This document shows, piece after piece, positions 34,329-42,490 of a stretch of 64,000 nt of DNA. Each line of letters starts with the position of its first letter. Within the stretch, counting starts at the first letter, position 1. Origin of the DNA: CAZKUR01 sp964556005 (lineage in GTDB: Bacteria; Bacteroidota; Ignavibacteria; Ignavibacteriales; Ignavibacteriaceae); NCBI GenBank assembly GCA_964556005.1, contig CAZKUR010000012.1, positions 7,458-71,457 of the forward strand, written 5' to 3'. Below the pieces are notes generated by a model. That model was not told where the DNA came from, made no database searches, and saw nothing but the letters and a program-made list of their open reading frames with translations. The position numbers were made by a program, and so were the translations under genes.

Positions 34329-34805
34329 CTATCTTCTCATTCTTTGTTTCAAAATAAGATTTCTGATGTCCTCTCTAAATTTCTTTTCAAATACTATATA
34401 TTTCGCAATTTGCTCTTCGCTAAGCAAGTCGTTTAATGAGCGAATAAAATCTCTTCTCGATTTTATAATTTCATCCTGAACCCGGAAATATTTTGTGATC
34501 TGCTCCCTGTAGTAACCATCACTTTTATCCCCGGATTTTATGGAACTATCCATATCATCAATTAATTGATTTTCAGTATTCATCAAGCTGTCGGTTTTAT
34601 TTTGATATTGGTTTCTTCTTGCGAAAAATTTTAAAGTAGTATTTTCATCCATATTTAAAACATCAATCAGCTTAATCTTTTCCAGTTGTGCAATCTTTTC
34701 TCTCACCTTTTTAAAACGTGAACCGTCAAATTGGGAGTATGCAGCAGATTGGAAAATCAACAGAATTAGTATTGGAATTATAAAAATAATATTTTTCCTT
34801 CTCAT
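34329..34805 (-). CDS. Exported Spy/CpxP-like regulator, third gene of the ECF operon
   Basis: A 158-residue exported protein: signal peptide (MRRKNIIFIIPILILLIFQSAAYS), then an all-helical, very charged mature part. Its end LNDLLSEEQIAKYIVFEKKF resembles the LTxxQ element of Spy/CpxP proteins, and VLNMDENTTLKFFAR fits the first helix of this fold. It lies 8 bases after the anti-sigma factor gene, so it may be a periplasmic sensor or a target of the ECF sigma factor. A similar protein is encoded on the other side of the sigma gene. Confidence 0.7.
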   Translation of the reverse strand: MRRKNIIFIIPILILLIFQSAAYSQFDGSRFKKVREKIAQLEKIKLIDVLNMDENTTLKFFARRNQYQNKTDSLMNTENQLIDDMDSSIKSGDKSDGYYREQITKYFRVQDEIIKSRRDFIRSLNDLLSEEQIAKYIVFEKKFREDIRNLILKQRMRR

Positions 34806-34813
34806 TTTTCCCT

Positions 34814-35428
34814 CTAAAAGTATTTTTTATTCATAATTTCGTTATAGATTTGATCAGCTTCTCGAACATTCAAATCATTGATATAAGAATTTAAGTCCGA
34901 ATCATCATAAGTAAGAAAATTTTCTCGGCTATTGATTGACGGTGTTAATTCATTAACTAACGCTTGATCTATTAATGAATCGGATTTAGAGGACTGCTGA
35001 ATTATAGTCGAGTTATCGATGATACCGGGATTTAATAAATTCAATGTCTCTTCGAGTTCATTGTTGCTCATGTTCTGAGTAAGCTGTTGTAATGAATTCA
35101 TATTAATATTTTCTTTTTTATTCAAGCTGAAGATTAATACGACCGCAATTAAAATAACACTTACGGTCGAAGCCGCAAAAGCCGGAATAAAATTTCTTTT
35201 ATTTTTCTTTTCAACACCCTGCCTGACTTTAGGAACAAGATTAACAAAATATGAGTCATCAAGCTCGATGTTATCATTTAGATTTTTAAGAAAAGAAAAT
35301 TTATTCTTCAAATTTTCGCATTCGGCCAGCAAACCGGGAGAATTTTTCAATTCATTCTCAAAATCTATTTTTTCTTTTTCACTTAGCTGACCATCTAAGT
35401 ACAACAATATTTTATTTCTATCCGTCAT
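34814..35428 (-). CDS. Anti-sigma factor, membrane-bound
   Basis: A 204-residue protein whose start (DRNKILLYLDGQLSEKEKIDFENELKN) matches the anti-sigma domain of Bacteroidota ECF regulators, without the zinc-binding His-Cys pair. One membrane helix (FAASTVSVILIAVVLIFSL, about 84-102) separates it from a periplasmic, Asn/Ser-rich part of about 100 residues. It overlaps the sigma gene by 11 bases, the usual pairing. It probably holds the sigma factor at the membrane until an envelope signal comes. Confidence 0.85.
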   Translation of the reverse strand: MTDRNKILLYLDGQLSEKEKIDFENELKNSPGLLAECENLKNKFSFLKNLNDNIELDDSYFVNLVPKVRQGVEKKNKRNFIPAFAASTVSVILIAVVLIFSLNKKENINMNSLQQLTQNMSNNELEETLNLLNPGIIDNSTIIQQSSKSDSLIDQALVNELTPSINSRENFLTYDDSDLNSYINDLNVREADQIYNEIMNKKYF

Positions 35429-35972
35429 AGCTTTTCATCAGCTCCGTAATTTTTTGAATTGCATGAAAATAATTAGCCTTTAATCCTCCGACACTTTTGC
35501 CGGTTATTTTGGATATTTCCTCATATGAAAGCTCATCAAAATTTCTTAATATAAATATCTCTCGCTGCTTCGAAGGTAATTTTTGAAGAACCTCATCCAG
35601 CTTATTCAGTTTCTCTTTATTTTCAATATCCTTAACAATTTCCGTTCCTGCCGATACCAATGTATCATATTTATCTTCAAACCCTAAAAGTTCTTTTACT
35701 TTTCTCTTCTTAATAAAGTTCAAGCTCCTGGTTGAAGTAATTTTATATATCCAGGTATATAAAGAAGATTTAAATTGAAAATCTTTTAACTTAGTATAAA
35801 GAACGATAAAAACTTCCTGAACTACCTCATCTGCATCAAGATGATTGCCGGTCATTCGCCGCGCATGCCAATAAATTTTTTGTTTATACCTGTTGACAAT
35901 TTCATTAAATGCAGATTCACTACCTTGTAGAAAAGATTTTACTAATTCATAATCCGATTGGTTTTCGGCCAT
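35418..35972 (-). CDS. ECF-family RNA polymerase sigma factor
   Basis: A 184-residue ECF sigma factor. Region 2 includes AFNEIVNRYKQKIYWHARRMTGNHLDADEVVQEVF and then FKSSLYTWIYKITSTRSLNFIKK (only short parts are decisive: DADEVVQEVF and WIYKI). Region 4 has LPSKQREIFILRNFDELSYEEISKITG, a helix-turn-helix that reads the -35 element. The gene is divergent from the Spy-like gene at 36093, with 120 bases between them, which is where a shared regulated promoter would lie. Confidence 0.93.
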   Translation of the reverse strand: MAENQSDYELVKSFLQGSESAFNEIVNRYKQKIYWHARRMTGNHLDADEVVQEVFIVLYTKLKDFQFKSSLYTWIYKITSTRSLNFIKKRKVKELLGFEDKYDTLVSAGTEIVKDIENKEKLNKLDEVLQKLPSKQREIFILRNFDELSYEEISKITGKSVGGLKANYFHAIQKITELMKSYDG

Positions 35973-36092
35973 AAACCTCGTTTTAATTCAATTTTTAGAC
36001 AATGAAAAAACTTATACGGTTTAATCTAAATAATTTTAAACCCAAATAAATCTATCAGTGTCAAAGTAACAAAAAAATGAAAGGAAAAGAAA

Positions 36093-36593
36093 ATGTTCAA
36101 TATAAAATCATCTTTAATAATTGCAGCTTTATTTGCTTTTACATTAGTTGGTACTTCTTTTGCTCAGGGAGAAATGATGCATGGCCACAGAGGCCAAATG
36201 AATCAATTGATTAAAAAATTAGATTTAACCCAGCAGCAAAAAGATCAAATGTCGGATTTAAAATTTAAGCACCAAAAAGAAATGATAGATTTAAGAGCAC
36301 AGCTCGAAAAAAACTTACTCGATTTAAAGCAGGTTAAATCAAAAGATAATTTTACGCATGACGAATTAATTGATGCCGTAAAAAAAGTTAACGAAGACCG
36401 TAATAATATTGCCCTTTCACGAGCAGACTTTCTTTACAACATTTACAGCCAATTAACTCCTCAGCAGAAGAAAATATGGAAGGAAGCACAAAACAAGCGT
36501 GACTTTTTGCACAATAACAGGATGCGCTTTAACAATAGACAATTCAATACGATGCCACACAAAAGAATGCCTTTTCAAGATGAGAAAAATTAA
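36093..36593 (+). CDS. Spy/CpxP family LTxxQ periplasmic protein
   Basis: A 166-residue exported protein with a signal peptide (ending SFAQG) and a His/Met-rich start (EMMHGHRGQMNQ). The family's two LTxxQ-type motifs are present: LDLTQQQKDQM near residue 45 and QLTPQQKKIW near 128. The mature part is helical and the C-terminus again rich in Met, His and Asn. Such proteins bind metals or act as periplasmic chaperones and often control a sigma or two-component system. Divergent placement from the ECF operon suggests it is regulated by it. AAAGGAAAAG precedes the ATG. Confidence 0.85.
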   Translation: MFNIKSSLIIAALFAFTLVGTSFAQGEMMHGHRGQMNQLIKKLDLTQQQKDQMSDLKFKHQKEMIDLRAQLEKNLLDLKQVKSKDNFTHDELIDAVKKVNEDRNNIALSRADFLYNIYSQLTPQQKKIWKEAQNKRDFLHNNRMRFNNRQFNTMPHKRMPFQDEKN

Positions 36594-36627
36594 ATAATTT
36601 CTAAAATCACTTTATAAGGAGATAATA

Positions 36628-37590
36628 ATGCAAAAAGGTAAGGATCGATTCTTCAGGTTGTTTCTTGGAGCGACTGCTATATTGTTCTTGTTCATGGTTG
36701 GATGTAAAAGTGCTAACAATCCTGTATCCTCTTCCGGTAATACTGGGACTACATCCGACAAAGATGCTATGCTTAGTATAACTAATGAGGATTCCGCTTT
36801 TACTTCATTCCTGCCGAACTATAACGAAGATGCGGAAATGAATATAACAAGTTACGATGGAGTATCAATCTATCCCATTCATGTTTGGCATAGAATGATT
36901 TTAGCTAATACAGACTTTAGCGTAAATATAACAGGCGATTCGGCTTTAGGAACAATTACCAGAACTTTTAACGGAACATTATTTATTGCCGCTTCACTCG
37001 ATTCAATGGGCGGCACTCCCGATACGGTAATTCAAAAATCCTTCACTTCGGTTATTACGAGAAATTTAATTTTTGTGAAAGTCGACAGTACTTCTAATCC
37101 AAGGAATAATTGGAGACTTGCGGCAATATCTTTACCGAAAGGCGGAACGCAAAGTCCAAATGTTTATATTACTAAAATGACTATCACTCTGCCGAATGAC
37201 AGTATGATTGTCATTACGGATCCGAATGAATATTATTTATCAAGGATGCGGCACCGCTGGCATCAAATTCCATTTTTGCGGAATGGAGACAGCGTGAATG
37301 TTCAGGTTGAATTGTACAGTGCTTATGCCGATACCGACTTTGTAACATTAACACACGGTGCTGATTTTCACGGAATGCACAGAGCCAAAAAATTATTGAA
37401 GCTGATTTCTTCCAATCCTTCAGGAACAGGCTATGATAAAATTTATGAACAAACTTACAGGGTTCATCAATGGCCGGGATTTTATCATGCGGTTATAAAC
37501 GCAATTCCAAGGCAAGTTATCTTCGATGCAAATGCGCCGGTTGAATCCGATTCTTGGGGTTTGTTGTATTTTGCAAGACCGGTATTTTAA
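36628..37590 (+). CDS. Hypothetical lipoprotein
   Basis: A 320-residue lipoprotein: basic start, hydrophobic segment and lipobox MVGCKSANNP (cysteine 26), then a Ser/Thr-rich linker. The mature part has a number of Trp-His pairs (IHVWHRMIL, RMRHRWHQIPFL, HQWPGFYHAVI) that could bind a metal or haem, and beta-rich stretches such as DFSVNITGDSALGTITRTF. I do not recognise the family. It follows the Spy-like gene by 34 bases, with AAGGAG before the start, and may belong to the same stress response. Confidence 0.7.
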   Translation: MQKGKDRFFRLFLGATAILFLFMVGCKSANNPVSSSGNTGTTSDKDAMLSITNEDSAFTSFLPNYNEDAEMNITSYDGVSIYPIHVWHRMILANTDFSVNITGDSALGTITRTFNGTLFIAASLDSMGGTPDTVIQKSFTSVITRNLIFVKVDSTSNPRNNWRLAAISLPKGGTQSPNVYITKMTITLPNDSMIVITDPNEYYLSRMRHRWHQIPFLRNGDSVNVQVELYSAYADTDFVTLTHGADFHGMHRAKKLLKLISSNPSGTGYDKIYEQTYRVHQWPGFYHAVINAIPRQVIFDANAPVESDSWGLLYFARPVF

Positions 37591-37621
37591 TTATAGAGAT
37601 TCTTATTTGATTAACAATATT

Positions 37622-37660
37622 AGAGATGGCATCTTCATAACAGATGTCATCTCTTTTTTA
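37622..37660. terminator. Bidirectional terminator
   Basis: AGAGATGGCATCT is followed after seven bases by AGATGTCATCTCT and a run of six T residues, and A-rich sequence is not far on the other side. It lies between two convergent genes (ends at 37590 and 37658), so it can stop transcription from the plus side well. The arms belong to the AGATGnCATCT family seen at other sites in the window. Confidence 0.8.
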
Positions 37661-38152
37661 TTTAATATATGAATATAATATGCGGTTTGTAATTTTATTT
37701 TCCTTTAGAATGCTCTTTTTCAATGTTCCTTCTTTTTTAAACCCGTTTTTTTCAAGGACCCTGCAGGAAGCTTTATTCCATTCAAAGACATGCGATTGAA
37801 TCCTTACAATATCCTTTTTGAATATTTCCTTTTTTATTTTTTTAATTGCTTCTGTAATAATTCCGTTATTCCAATAACTCTCACCCAGCCAAAACCCTAA
37901 TTCAGCCGTATGCTTCCTAAGTCCTTTCAAATTTACAAATCCGATAGCTCCAACCACTTTTCCATTAACTATAATAGCAAAATCATAATTATTTTTCTGT
38001 TTGCAAATTACTTTAATAAAATACTCTGCATCTTTTTTAGTATAAGGGAAAGGAATTTCATCAGCTAGATTCCTGCAAACGTTGATGTTGTTTAATTGTT
38101 CAACAATGTCATCAGCATCGGTTATACGAAATTTGCGTAATTTAAAATTCAT
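37658..38152 (-). CDS. GNAT-family N-acetyltransferase (RimJ/RimL-like)
   Basis: A 164-residue acetyltransferase. It begins FKLRKFRITDADDIVEQLNN, the first strand of the RimJ/RimL type. The CoA-binding part is LGFWLGESYWNNGIITEAIKKI, and RIQSHVFEWNKASCRVLEKNGFKKEG is the late conserved helix-strand (key residues N, S, and the ENGF-like turn). The target could be a ribosomal protein N-terminus, an amino group of a small molecule or a drug; sequence does not decide. It stands alone after the bidirectional terminator. Confidence 0.88.
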   Translation of the reverse strand: MNFKLRKFRITDADDIVEQLNNINVCRNLADEIPFPYTKKDAEYFIKVICKQKNNYDFAIIVNGKVVGAIGFVNLKGLRKHTAELGFWLGESYWNNGIITEAIKKIKKEIFKKDIVRIQSHVFEWNKASCRVLEKNGFKKEGTLKKSILKENKITNRILYSYIK

Positions 38153-38273
38153 ATAAAAAACTCAGAACAAATGCAAAAGAATTATTAAATATACAAAACA
38201 TAATTTTATCAATAATAAAATATTAAAGGCAGTATTATTAATAACGCAATTTCCAGCGGAGAGAGAATATGAT

Positions 38274-38891
38274 TCATGGTTTTTTTATTTTCAGCAGCCC
38301 AACCAGCTCTGTTTTTATTTTGACATCATGCCCTGCATTGTCGTCGGTAAACAAAGAATAACCTTTATTGCTGTACTCTCTTATTAAACCGATACCGTTT
38401 GCAAACCATAAAGATAATGTATCGTTATTAAAGAGTAAATTATATTTCAGTGCTTGAAAAGTATTACTGCCGATTACAACTGTTTCCCTCGTGACTTCAT
38501 TTTCATTGTATTGATGTTTGCATAAAAAATTCGGCGTTTCAGGAGGATTGTCACCTATGTTATAAATAATATTACCACTATCTTTTATTGCAAATATACT
38601 CCCCCAGGTATCGGTATTCTCCAATCTGCCCAGCACTGCTAAGTATGAACCGTTGTTAAAAGCAAAGGTATCTATTTTCATACTGAACTGGGTATTTTGT
38701 CCCAGCGTAATTGCATTTGTTGTATATGTCCATTGATAATTATTCGATACGGGAAAATACTCGCCCGGTATCATTTTTTCTTCAACGGGATTGTTTACCT
38801 CATCTTTGGAACAACCTGCGGTATACATCGATATGATTAAAAGAAAGGAAATTAGATAAGTACAGATCCGACGATTCCTGGAAGTGTTCAT
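38274..38891 (-). CDS. Hypothetical lipoprotein
   Basis: A 205-residue lipoprotein with a signal peptide and lipobox MYTAGCSKDE (cysteine 27). After EEKMIPGEYFPVSNNYQWTY, a phrase common at the start of small beta-sandwich lipoproteins of Bacteroidota, the rest is beta-rich with WGSIFAIKDSGNIIYNIGD and later LSLWFANGIGLIREYSNKG. The latter type of phrase, where a 'ANGIGLI' turn leads into a stated quantity, is typical of uncharacterised family members. Function unknown. Confidence 0.65.
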   Translation of the reverse strand: MNTSRNRRICTYLISFLLIISMYTAGCSKDEVNNPVEEKMIPGEYFPVSNNYQWTYTTNAITLGQNTQFSMKIDTFAFNNGSYLAVLGRLENTDTWGSIFAIKDSGNIIYNIGDNPPETPNFLCKHQYNENEVTRETVVIGSNTFQALKYNLLFNNDTLSLWFANGIGLIREYSNKGYSLFTDDNAGHDVKIKTELVGLLKIKKP

Positions 38892-39072
38892 TTATTCACC
38901 CTTTTTTTGTTAATGTTTTTTAAAGCACTAACCGGCAAGTGCCGTTTTTTTAGAACTTAATTAAACTTCATTAGGAATGTAATTAATTCCTTATGAAAGA
39001 ATTTATTTACATATACCTAAACTTGTTATAAACATTCGCCTATTGCATACACATCAAACTATTAAACAATAC

Positions 39073-39480
39073 TTAACGTATCAAGGTATTTTTAACTCTT
39101 ACTGATTTCTTAAAGTACAAATAAACAATAGTTACAAGTGCAAGAGAATATAAAATTCCCTCAAGTAATGTTTTTATATCGTGTCCGCTTGTATTAATAT
39201 GAATGATAATTGAATTTAAGAGAAAGAATAACAGAAATAAAATTAAAGCTATCCTTGTTTTTGAACTCCTCATAAAAATTAATATCCCAGTTAACAACGA
39301 CAAAGTACCGGCAATTATTTCGACTATTTCATAAAGCCATAATTTTGAAATAATAGAATAAGAATCAGGCGATATAAACAATTTATCAATTGTCATATAA
39401 GGAATAATAAAGGTAAATATGAGAGCGAAAAATAATAACCAGCCCTTCATGCCTATTAATTCTCTTTTATTTTTTTCCAT
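39073..39480 (-). CDS. Hypothetical four-helix membrane protein
   Basis: A 135-residue protein with four hydrophobic helices (about 12-28, 49-67, 72-90, 101-120) and a basic C-terminus (KKSVRVKNTLIR). The start RELIGMKGWLLFFALIF resembles the first helix of DUF2569 proteins, but the rest is too plain to be sure. It is an isolated gene. Function unknown. Confidence 0.55.
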   Translation of the reverse strand: MEKNKRELIGMKGWLLFFALIFTFIIPYMTIDKLFISPDSYSIISKLWLYEIVEIIAGTLSLLTGILIFMRSSKTRIALILFLLFFLLNSIIIHINTSGHDIKTLLEGILYSLALVTIVYLYFKKSVRVKNTLIR

Positions 39481-39782
39481 CTTCTTTTTTTATTTTGAAA
39501 ATATTATTCTCTTGTCGCATTTCAATTGATTATTACGTTAGGTACGTATATCCGAAAATTAAAAAATTAAATATACTTTTTGTCACTTTGGTTTTTAGCT
39601 TCTCCCAAGACAGTATAATACTCTAATTAATTATTCTGATTAAATTTAACTCTATCTTTTTTTTAAAGCAATAAAAGCATGGAAAGAAATTGCAGAAATT
39701 TTATAGTATGAGATTTTCAATTCGGGCGACTACTATCGAATGGCTGACTATTGTTCTTTCACTGACACTTCTGCGAATTTTC

Positions 39783-39851
39783 TTAACCACATTGGCACAA
39801 TAGAAAACATAGGAGTCAATTCTATGTGCCCTATGTGTCTATGTGGTTTAA
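39783..39851. repeat. Imperfect inverted repeat (AACCACAT...ATGTGGTT)
   Basis: TTAACCACATTGGCACAATAG on the left has its near complement CTATGTGTCTATGTGGTTTAA on the right, with a few mismatches. Between them lies a second pair (AACATAG and CTATGTG). The result is a long hairpin of about 69 bases in non-coding DNA. It may be a repetitive palindromic element or a remnant of a mobile element end. Confidence 0.55.
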
Positions 39852-39912
39852 AATTTTTATGCAGTTATTTTAGTGAAAGTACACTCGATGCTCGATATTT
39901 AAAGGTTAAAGA

Positions 39913-40076
39913 TTAAAGCTGAAAATCATGGCCTATCTAAAATTGACAGCTACCCATGATGTTTTACGGCGTGAAAGTATATCATTTTTTAGTAATGCAG
40001 TAAAATTTATAAAATCAGAGTGAGATTGCTTCACTCCGTTCGCAATGACTGTTCTTTGAGATAGCCTCAGCTTTAA
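39913..40076. repeat. MITE-like element with 10-base terminal inverted repeats
   Basis: TTAAAGCTGA at 39913-39922 is exactly complementary to TCAGCTTTAA at 40067-40076. The pairing goes on less perfectly inside (GGCCTATCTAAAATTGAC against GTTCTTTGAGATAGCCTC). The 164-base element has no frame, and I see no target-site duplication. It could be a miniature mobile element or just a long hairpin before the SDR stop codon. Confidence 0.4.
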
Positions 40077-40091
40077 TACTTTTATTAAATC

Positions 40092-40796
40092 TTAACCGTT
40101 CGGATTGGTTGGGCGTAAATCTATTTCGCTTGCAAGAGCTCCGGCGGGAAGCTTGAGTATCAATGCAACTGTTTCAGCAACATCATCCGCATCGAGTATT
40201 TTCCTTTTGGGATCATGACCGCCGTTAAATTCCGTTGATACGGAACCAGGACAAACCGATGCAACTCTAATATTGTATTGCCTAACTTCCAGCATGAGTG
40301 AACGTGTAAATCCTAAGAGTGCGTGCTTAGTAGCAGAGTACATTGTTCCACCGACAAATGAATTCTTTCCCGCTAACGAAGCAATGTTAATTATCGATCC
40401 GCTCATCTGTTCAATCATATTATCGATTACGCATTTGGTAAAATTGTACGCACCTATTAAATTGACATCGATTTGCTTTTTAAATTCCTCTAAAGATGAA
40501 TCGACAAATTTTTTAAGTATCCCAATTCCGGCATTATTAATTAGATGATCTACTTTCCTGTATTTCTTTAAAATGCTGCCCACCGAATTTTCGGCAAATT
40601 TAAAATCCGCTACATCACCGACAAAATAATCAGACTCAACTCCTAATTTTTTAACCTGTGCCTGCACTTCAATTAAAGCTGTTACATCTCTTCCAAACAG
40701 CATTACATTATGATTTTCTTTTGCTAACCGTAATGCAATTGCCTTGCCAATTCCCCTGCTTGAACCTGTTACTAACGTAACATCCCTTTCAGCCAT
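40092..40796 (-). CDS. Short-chain dehydrogenase/reductase, pterin operon
   Basis: A 234-residue classical SDR. The NADP-binding start is VTGSSRGIGKAIALRLA, with a basic residue (R) that favours NADPH. INNAGIGIL is the NNAG motif, and the catalytic Ser-Tyr-Lys lie in IINIASLAGK and MYSATKHALLG. The C-terminal is DLRPTNPNG. It is the last gene of the run bcp-PTPS-folE-SDR-SDR, one base after another SDR. In this context it may act as a sepiapterin-reductase-type enzyme that reduces 6-pyruvoyltetrahydropterin, but SDRs are broad and this is inference. Confidence 0.85.
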   Translation of the reverse strand: MAERDVTLVTGSSRGIGKAIALRLAKENHNVMLFGRDVTALIEVQAQVKKLGVESDYFVGDVADFKFAENSVGSILKKYRKVDHLINNAGIGILKKFVDSSLEEFKKQIDVNLIGAYNFTKCVIDNMIEQMSGSIINIASLAGKNSFVGGTMYSATKHALLGFTRSLMLEVRQYNIRVASVCPGSVSTEFNGGHDPKRKILDADDVAETVALILKLPAGALASEIDLRPTNPNG

Positions 40797-40797
40797 A

Positions 40798-41514
40798 TTA
40801 AATATCTCCTTTCATCGGTCGAATTAGAATTTCTTCGCTTACCAGATTTCCTTTTTGTAAAAATGCCCATACAATTATTCTTGCAACATCGGCAGTTGTA
40901 ATCATTTGTTCCGATTTATCTTTTCTAATATCAGCAGGCCACATCTGGGTATCGGTTGCACCGGGAATTATGTTAATAACTCTAATGTTATATTTCCGGA
41001 CTTCTTCTCTTAACGAATCCGTATAACCCTGAAGTCCCATTTTAGAAGCGGCATATGCTGTTCCGTTTGGAAAAACTTTCTTAGTCGCAATTGAAAGAAT
41101 ATTTATTATCGTTCCCTGTTTTCTTTTGATCATACCGGGTAAAACACTTTTAATCGTGTAAATTGAGCCAAGAAGATTAGTTTTGATTATATCATTTATT
41201 TCTGCTATTGAATTTTCTTCAGCTAATTTAAATGATGAAATGCCGGCATTGTTTATTAAGCAATCAATATTATAGTCTTTTAATATTTTTTTTGCAGTCT
41301 GTTCGACATTAACAGATGATGCAACGTTGCAAGGATAAGATTTTACGGATAATTTTTCTTTTATCAATTCCTTGTTCAAACGTTCCAATCCGTTTAATCT
41401 TCTTGAAGAAACAAAGACCGAACAACCTGTCCTTGCAAATTCTTTTGCAGTTTCTTTCCCAATGCCGGAACTTGCACCAGTTATCCATATAGTAGGATTT
41501 TCTTCTCGGTTCAA
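40798..41514 (-). CDS. Short-chain dehydrogenase/reductase, pterin operon
   Basis: A 238-residue classical SDR, related to but clearly different from the next gene. WITGASSGIGKETAKEFA is the cofactor loop, INNAGISSF the NNAG motif, and YAASKMGLQGYTDSLR holds the catalytic Tyr and Lys. The end IRVINIIPGATDTQMWPAD is typical. It lies one base after folE. Two carbonyl reductions are needed to turn 6-pyruvoyltetrahydropterin into tetrahydrobiopterin, and two SDR genes stand here, which is suggestive. Its exact substrate is not visible in the sequence. Confidence 0.85.
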   Translation of the reverse strand: MNREENPTIWITGASSGIGKETAKEFARTGCSVFVSSRRLNGLERLNKELIKEKLSVKSYPCNVASSVNVEQTAKKILKDYNIDCLINNAGISSFKLAEENSIAEINDIIKTNLLGSIYTIKSVLPGMIKRKQGTIINILSIATKKVFPNGTAYAASKMGLQGYTDSLREEVRKYNIRVINIIPGATDTQMWPADIRKDKSEQMITTADVARIIVWAFLQKGNLVSEEILIRPMKGDI

Positions 41515-41515
41515 T

Positions 41516-42079
41516 TTATATCTTCCTCGAAATTAAGTCCATAAATTCAGCTCTTGTTCTTGCATCATCCTTAAACACGCCGTGAACGGCACTGGCAATA
41601 GCCATAGAATTTTGTTTTTCAACACCGCGCATCATCATGCACATGTGAAATGCCTCAGAAACTACGGCAACTCCCTGCGGCTGTAAGTGTTCATCAAAAG
41701 CATCGGCAATCTGCTGCGTCATTCTTTCCTGTACCTGAAGTCTTCGCGCAAATACTTCAACTATCCTCGGTATTTTACTTAGCCCGACAACCTTTCCATT
41801 CGGAATATACGCCACATGAACTTTTCCGTAAAATGGAAGCATGTGATGTTCACAAAGGCTGTAAAAATCAATATTCTTTACAAGAACCATTTCATCATAT
41901 TTTACTTTGAAAACCGCTTTATTAAGTACTTTTTCGATTTTTTTGTTATAACCTGAAAGTAAAAACTCATAAGAATTTGCTACTCTTTTGGGTGTGTTGA
42001 TTAACCCTTCACGTTCGGGATCTTCACCGACTAACGTTAGCAGTTTAGTGATCAGTCCCTGTACATCAGTTTTATTCAA
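41516..42079 (-). CDS. folE: GTP cyclohydrolase I
   Basis: The 187-residue type IA enzyme makes 7,8-dihydroneopterin triphosphate from GTP, the first step of folate and biopterin synthesis. The zinc ligands are C76 and C147 with the histidine pair H78-H79 in SLCEHHMLPF. Further conserved parts are GLSKIPRIVEVFARRLQVQERMT (key residues S101, R105) and SEAFHMCMMMRG. It follows the PTPS gene by 3 bases. In this operon its product would feed the PTPS rather than only folate. Confidence 0.97.
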   Translation of the reverse strand: MNKTDVQGLITKLLTLVGEDPEREGLINTPKRVANSYEFLLSGYNKKIEKVLNKAVFKVKYDEMVLVKNIDFYSLCEHHMLPFYGKVHVAYIPNGKVVGLSKIPRIVEVFARRLQVQERMTQQIADAFDEHLQPQGVAVVSEAFHMCMMMRGVEKQNSMAIASAVHGVFKDDARTRAEFMDLISRKI

Positions 42080-42082
42080 AAA

Positions 42083-42490
42083 TTATTCTCCTCTATATTC
42101 AAAAAAATTATTTTCGGTTTCATAAAGCTTTACCGAATGAAGCTTACCCCCCGGAATTTTATTTACCAGTTCTTTCCAAATTGCAATCGTTATATTTTCG
42201 GCCGACGGTATTATGCCTTTCATAAAATCAGTTTCAAGATTTAGATTTTTATGATCTACTTTGCTGATAACATTTTCTCTAACGATTTTTTTAAGCAGCT
42301 TTAAATCTAATACATAACCGGTATCGGGATTAACCTCACCTGCAACAACCACTTCCAGTACATAATTGTGGCCATGCCAGTTAGGATTGCTGCATCCGCC
42401 GAATATTTTAAAATTTTCTTCATCGCTTAATTCCGGTTTGAACACCCGGTGCGCTGCATTGAATGTTTCCCTTCTTGTTACGTAAACCAT
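42083..42490 (-). CDS. 6-pyruvoyltetrahydropterin synthase, eukaryote-like
   Basis: A 135-residue PTPS/QueD-family protein. Zinc ligands are H14, H39 and H41. The catalytic cysteine is C33 in IFGGCSNPNWHGHNY, and D79-H80 lie in VDHKNLNL, with E124 in LYETENN. This pattern, with the Cys six residues before the HGH and the phrases DEENFKIFG and EVNPDTGYVLDL, is that of animal PTPS rather than of QueD, where the spacing around the cysteine differs. I therefore expect 6-pyruvoyltetrahydropterin as product, on the way to tetrahydrobiopterin. It directly abuts bcp upstream and folE downstream. Confidence 0.9.
   Translation of the reverse strand: MVYVTRRETFNAAHRVFKPELSDEENFKIFGGCSNPNWHGHNYVLEVVVAGEVNPDTGYVLDLKLLKKIVRENVISKVDHKNLNLETDFMKGIIPSAENITIAIWKELVNKIPGGKLHSVKLYETENNFFEYRGE

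Larger units (their letters stand above)
39481..40091. other. 611-base intergenic region with repeat remnants
   Basis: No reading frame here looks real. The region holds three recognisable things: a long imperfect inverted repeat (39783-39851), a 164-base stretch bounded by a perfect 10-base inverted repeat (39913-40076), and inside the latter the phrase whose complement reads GTCATTGCGAACGGAGTGA and AGCAATCTCA, which resembles a dispersed repeat found in many bacterial genomes. The first 250 bases are AT-rich and without structure that I can see. Confidence 0.6.

Noticed and set aside
35973..36092. TTGACA-like and GTAAC-like pieces as divergent promoters
   Set aside because: Spacing to a -10 element does not fit either way, so I do not annotate a promoter there.
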